From: Humibacter sp. RRB41 | GTDB taxonomy: Bacteria > Actinomycetota > Actinomycetes > Actinomycetales > Microbacteriaceae | Length of the DNA: 64,000 nt | Reading direction: 5' to 3' | Assembly: GCF_022761015.1 (NCBI RefSeq) | Contig: NZ_JAKWJQ010000001.1 | Span: forward strand, 744,001 to 808,000 | Shown here: positions 61,496-64,000 of the stretch, piece by piece | Position numbering within the stretch: position 1 is the first letter of the stretch | Layout: every line of letters starts with the position of its first letter | Notes under the pieces: generated by a model | Databases searched by the model: none | What the model was told of the DNA's origin: nothing | The model's input: only the letters and a program-made list of their open reading frames with translations | Made by a program: the position numbers and the translations under genes

Positions 61496-62287
61496 GTGAA
61501 GATGCCGCTGCACCCCGACGACCCGATTCAGCAGAACTACGAAGTGCGTTTCGACTGGGGTCGTGACGGCCTGCGCGGCATCGCTCCGACCGCGGGCGTG
61601 ATCGTCGTGATCGATGCGATCTCGTTCACCACGACGGTCGAGATGGGCGTGGCGCTGGGCCTCGAGGTGCAGCCCTTCGCGGGCCTGAGAGCCGAGGCCG
61701 AGGCGCTGGATGCCGCCGGCAGCTTCGGCGATGCGCGCCTGGCAGGCAAGCGGGGTGCCCCGGGCGTCTCGCTGTCGCCCTCCAGCATGACGGAGCAGAA
61801 CGTCGCAGAGTTCGGTTCCCGCCGCGCCGTCGTTCCCTCGCTGAACGGCTCGCGGTTGACCGCGCTCGCCGCCACCTACGGCGTGCCCGTCATCGCGGCG
61901 AGCCTGCGCAACCGCACCGCCGTCGCGCGGTGGATCCTCGACTTTCAGACCCGCGTCGGCCACCGTGCGATGGTCGCCATCGTGGCGGCCGGCGAGGTGC
62001 GTACCGACGAGACCCTGCGCCTCGCGGTCGAGGACATGCTCACTGCTGGCGCCGTGATCGATGCCCTCGGCGCGGTCGGCATCGACGCGTGCTCGCCCGA
62101 AGCGGCCGCGGCGTGTGCCGCCTACACGGGCTTGGCTCGGGGCATCCGTCACATGTTCACGGCGTCGGTGTCGGGCGGCGAACTGCTCAAAGACGATCAG
62201 CGCGAAGACATCGAGGTGGCGTTCCAGACGGATGTCTCCACGACCGTGCCCGTGCTCGTCGACGGCGTGTACGTCGGCGCTAGCTGA
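61496..62287 (+). CDS. ComB-like 2-phosphosulfolactate phosphatase family protein
   Basis: A 263-aa Mg-dependent phosphatase-like protein. It shows the family blocks VIDAISFTTTVEMGVALG, GKRGAPGVSLSPSSM and VPSLNGSRLTALAA, then VAIVAAGEV and the C-terminal ARGIRHMFTASVSGGELL. In methanogens ComB acts in coenzyme M synthesis; the actinobacterial role is unknown. TACCAT lies 6 nt before the GTG start, a leaderless arrangement. Co-directional with HelD but probably separately transcribed. Confidence 0.88.
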   Translation: MKMPLHPDDPIQQNYEVRFDWGRDGLRGIAPTAGVIVVIDAISFTTTVEMGVALGLEVQPFAGLRAEAEALDAAGSFGDARLAGKRGAPGVSLSPSSMTEQNVAEFGSRRAVVPSLNGSRLTALAATYGVPVIAASLRNRTAVARWILDFQTRVGHRAMVAIVAAGEVRTDETLRLAVEDMLTAGAVIDALGAVGIDACSPEAAAACAAYTGLARGIRHMFTASVSGGELLKDDQREDIEVAFQTDVSTTVPVLVDGVYVGAS

Positions 62288-62343
62288 CGGCTCGATTCCG
62301 CCGACGCACAGCGCCGACGCGCGAGGCGCCGGCGCTGTGGACG

Positions 62344-63516
62344 TCACGCGGTCGGAAGCGACGCCTTGCCCGACCAGTCGATCGACTCGAAGATGGCCTT
62401 GCCTGTGGCGTCGAAGCCGACGATCTCTCCCGTCACGGTGACGGCCACGGGTGCCTGGGAGAAGACGGTTCCGGTGTCACCGTTGGCGTCGGAGGCGTCG
62501 GCGAGGAACGTCGCCGCTCCCGTCGAGATGGTGTCGACGGCCCATCCGCTGCCGTCCCAATCCCCGACGGAGAAGTTGGGAGCTGTCACGAGTGTCCACT
62601 TCTGGTTCGAGAGCTGAAGGTCGGGGTAGTCGTTGATCAGCCCGAAGCTGCATCCGGCCGGTTGGAGGCTCGGCGTGCCGATGCACTCCGCCACCCACGC
62701 GTTCACGGCGTTGTCCGCGGCTTTCTCGCCGGCATCCGTGAGGCGGGCGGTCAGAGTGACGGCCTCGTTGCTGGCGGTGCCGGATGCCTTGATGCTGGTG
62801 ACGGTGGTGCCGGCGTCTTCAGCGGTGTAGTCGTCGCTGCTCGCCATCGTCGCGTTGTAGCGGCCAGGCAGCACATCCAGCACGGCACTGCCGTTGTCGT
62901 CGATCGAGATCTGTGTTCCGTTCACGGCTACTCCAGCCTTGCTCGGACCCGCCACCGTCAGCTTCACGGTCGGGAGTGTCACGGGCTCGAGCGTCCACTT
63001 GGTGAAGAAGAGCAGCTCTTTGCCGTTGTCCTTCAGCTGGAATGTCTCGGTGTGCCGATCACCAGCAAGCTTGTAACCGACGACAACGGTCGTCGCTCCT
63101 GGCTCCGTACTCGAGGGTTTGATGGAGTACCCGCTGATGCGGTCTTCGGTTGCCGAGTAGGCCTTCTGCGTGACGAGGGGACTGTTGGTGTCGATGTTGC
63201 CGATTTTCACCGCCTTCGCGACATCCCCCTTGACGAGCGCGTCCATGAACGGCTTCACCGCGGCCTGCGGCGTATGGGCCTTGGTTTCGATTGCGAACCA
63301 GACGCCCCCGGCGATGAGCAGCACGAGCAGAAGCGCCCCGCCGCTGATCAGTGCCGCCGACAAGCCGATGCGTCTCTTCGATGCGGGGCCCGATACGTGT
63401 GCGATGTCTGCAGCGGGCTGGACCGGAGTCGCACTCACCTGTGCCTCGTAGGGAGAACTCGGCTGGGGCGACGTTGCGCCCGCCGCAGCGTTATCGGGCA
63501 GGCCCGGATCGGTCAT
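62344..63516 (-). CDS. membrane-anchored protein with Pro-rich head and beta-rich ectodomain (TcaA/DUF4878-like)
   Basis: A 390-aa protein. A cytoplasmic Pro/Ala/Ser-rich head (1-50) precedes one transmembrane segment (about 55-80: LSAALISGGALLLVLLIAGGVWFAI). The outside part begins with AVKPFMDALVKGDVAKAVKIGNI (DUF4878/lumazine-binding-like helical start) and continues with repeated beta-strand modules that resemble TcaA-type domains (VKLTVAGPSKAGVAVNG, LDVLPGRYNATM). One Cys pair (CIGTP and GCSFG) may form a disulfide. Function unknown; a cell-envelope role is likely. Confidence 0.8.
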   Translation of the reverse strand: MTDPGLPDNAAAGATSPQPSSPYEAQVSATPVQPAADIAHVSGPASKRRIGLSAALISGGALLLVLLIAGGVWFAIETKAHTPQAAVKPFMDALVKGDVAKAVKIGNIDTNSPLVTQKAYSATEDRISGYSIKPSSTEPGATTVVVGYKLAGDRHTETFQLKDNGKELLFFTKWTLEPVTLPTVKLTVAGPSKAGVAVNGTQISIDDNGSAVLDVLPGRYNATMASSDDYTAEDAGTTVTSIKASGTASNEAVTLTARLTDAGEKAADNAVNAWVAECIGTPSLQPAGCSFGLINDYPDLQLSNQKWTLVTAPNFSVGDWDGSGWAVDTISTGAATFLADASDANGDTGTVFSQAPVAVTVTGEIVGFDATGKAIFESIDWSGKASLPTA

Positions 63517-63718
63517 CGATGACTCCGTGGGTGAAGGAACGGCGCGGATGCCCCGGGGCGCACCCGACCTGAGGCGAGCAAAGCCTAGCGGACAGATCGG
63601 TCTGCAGCCGACCACGAATCGGGCGTCTCTGCGCCGGCTGTTTCCTGCGAAGGAATGGCATCCGCTCGCGTGGTGTTTCCAACACTGTTGCTGCATACGT
63701 CACGAAAGGATGCGCACC

Positions 63719-64000
63719 GTGAAGGCTGTCGTGAACGGAACCGTGCTCGCCGAGGCTCCGGTGGAAGACCTGATCAAGATCGAGGGCAATTGGTACTTCC
63801 CGCCGTCGAGCGTGAAGTCACAGCTGCTCGAGAAGAGCCCAACTCCCTACACCTGCCCATGGAAGGGCGAGTGCCAGTACTTCACCGTCAACGTCGACGG
63901 ACAGCATCTGCAGGACAGGGCGTGGAGTTATCCGACCCCGTACCCGACAGCGTTCGACCGCGTCGGCAAGGACTTCAGCGACTACGTCGCGTTCTGGAAG
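63719..64000 (+). CDS. DUF427 family protein, N-terminal part (truncated by window end)
   Basis: The visible 94 codons read VKAVVNGTVLAEAPVEDLIKIEGNWYFPPSSVKSQLLEKSPTPYTCPWKGECQYFTV, the standard start of DUF427 proteins (EGNxYFPPxxV, TxCPWKGxAxY), with Cys in place of Ala before QYF. GAAAGG lies 8 nt before the GTG; an ATG three codons upstream is an alternative but too close to the Shine-Dalgarno. The family has no established function. The gene runs off the end of the window. Confidence 0.9.
   Translation, partial: MKAVVNGTVLAEAPVEDLIKIEGNWYFPPSSVKSQLLEKSPTPYTCPWKGECQYFTVNVDGQHLQDRAWSYPTPYPTAFDRVGKDFSDYVAFWK

Overview
The window is about 64 kb of high-GC, gene-dense chromosome from an actinobacterium. 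The best guess is Microbacteriaceae (Leifsonia/Humibacter/Microbacterium-like). This rests on strong G/C third positions, frequent GTG starts, several apparently leaderless genes (a TANNNT box 6-7 nt before the start codon), a DUF4916 NUDIX-like protein, an FBP zinc-finger protein, the Lhr-Nei2 gene pair, and many copies of the ggatgc/gcatcc word and of small dispersed palindromes seen in that family. The family assignment is inference. I saw no rRNA, tRNA, CRISPR, prophage or transposase gene.

Layout. 1-1194: decayed DNA with a broken Phd/VapC toxin-antitoxin remnant, then kup (K+ uptake). 3.3-10.1 kb: HAD phosphatase, NTF2-like protein, single-domain receiver, a TetR regulator of the ArpA/ScbR gamma-butyrolactone (GBL) receptor type, an OmpR-type response regulator, a soluble GAF/PAS histidine kinase and an AfsA-family GBL synthase-like protein. 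The compact combination of GBL synthase-like, GBL receptor-like and two-component genes is the most interesting system here. 10.4-26 kb: small regulated units (serine hydrolase; TetR/FAD monooxygenase; Kef-type antiporter; DUF2306 protein; TetR/DUF998 protein; ArsR/SRPBCC/hydrolase operon; SulP transporter; Gfo/Idh/MocA oxidoreductase; phosphotransferase; acyl-CoA synthetase).

26-42.1 kb: a carbohydrate island centred on a LacI regulator. It has a CUT1-type ABC importer without an ATPase gene, an aldo-keto reductase, an epimerase-like SDR and a tautomerase-like protein. It also has a gene set matching every step of a non-phosphorylative (Weimberg-type) pentose oxidation route: sugar dehydrogenase (SDR), SMP-30 lactonase, IlvD/Edd dehydratase, FAH-family 2-keto-3-deoxy acid dehydratase and a 2-oxoglutarate-semialdehyde-type aldehyde dehydrogenase. 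A cytoplasmic GH5 glycosidase translationally coupled to a zinc alcohol dehydrogenase completes it. GAAA/TTTC palindromes sit at recognisable promoters of four of these units, suggesting one LacI regulon.

42.4-64 kb: HtrA-like protease, Nei2 glycosylase, the giant helicase Lhr with dispersed repeats inserted in frame, an alpha/beta hydrolase, an intact VapBC-like module with its operator, cupin/DUF2249 plus membrane protein, NUDIX-like, GNAT and FBP proteins, pgi flanked on both sides by long inverted repeats, an SDR, a DEAD-box RNA helicase with a low-complexity tail, a HelD-like RNA polymerase-recycling ATPase, a ComB-like phosphatase, a membrane-anchored protein and the start of a DUF427 gene.
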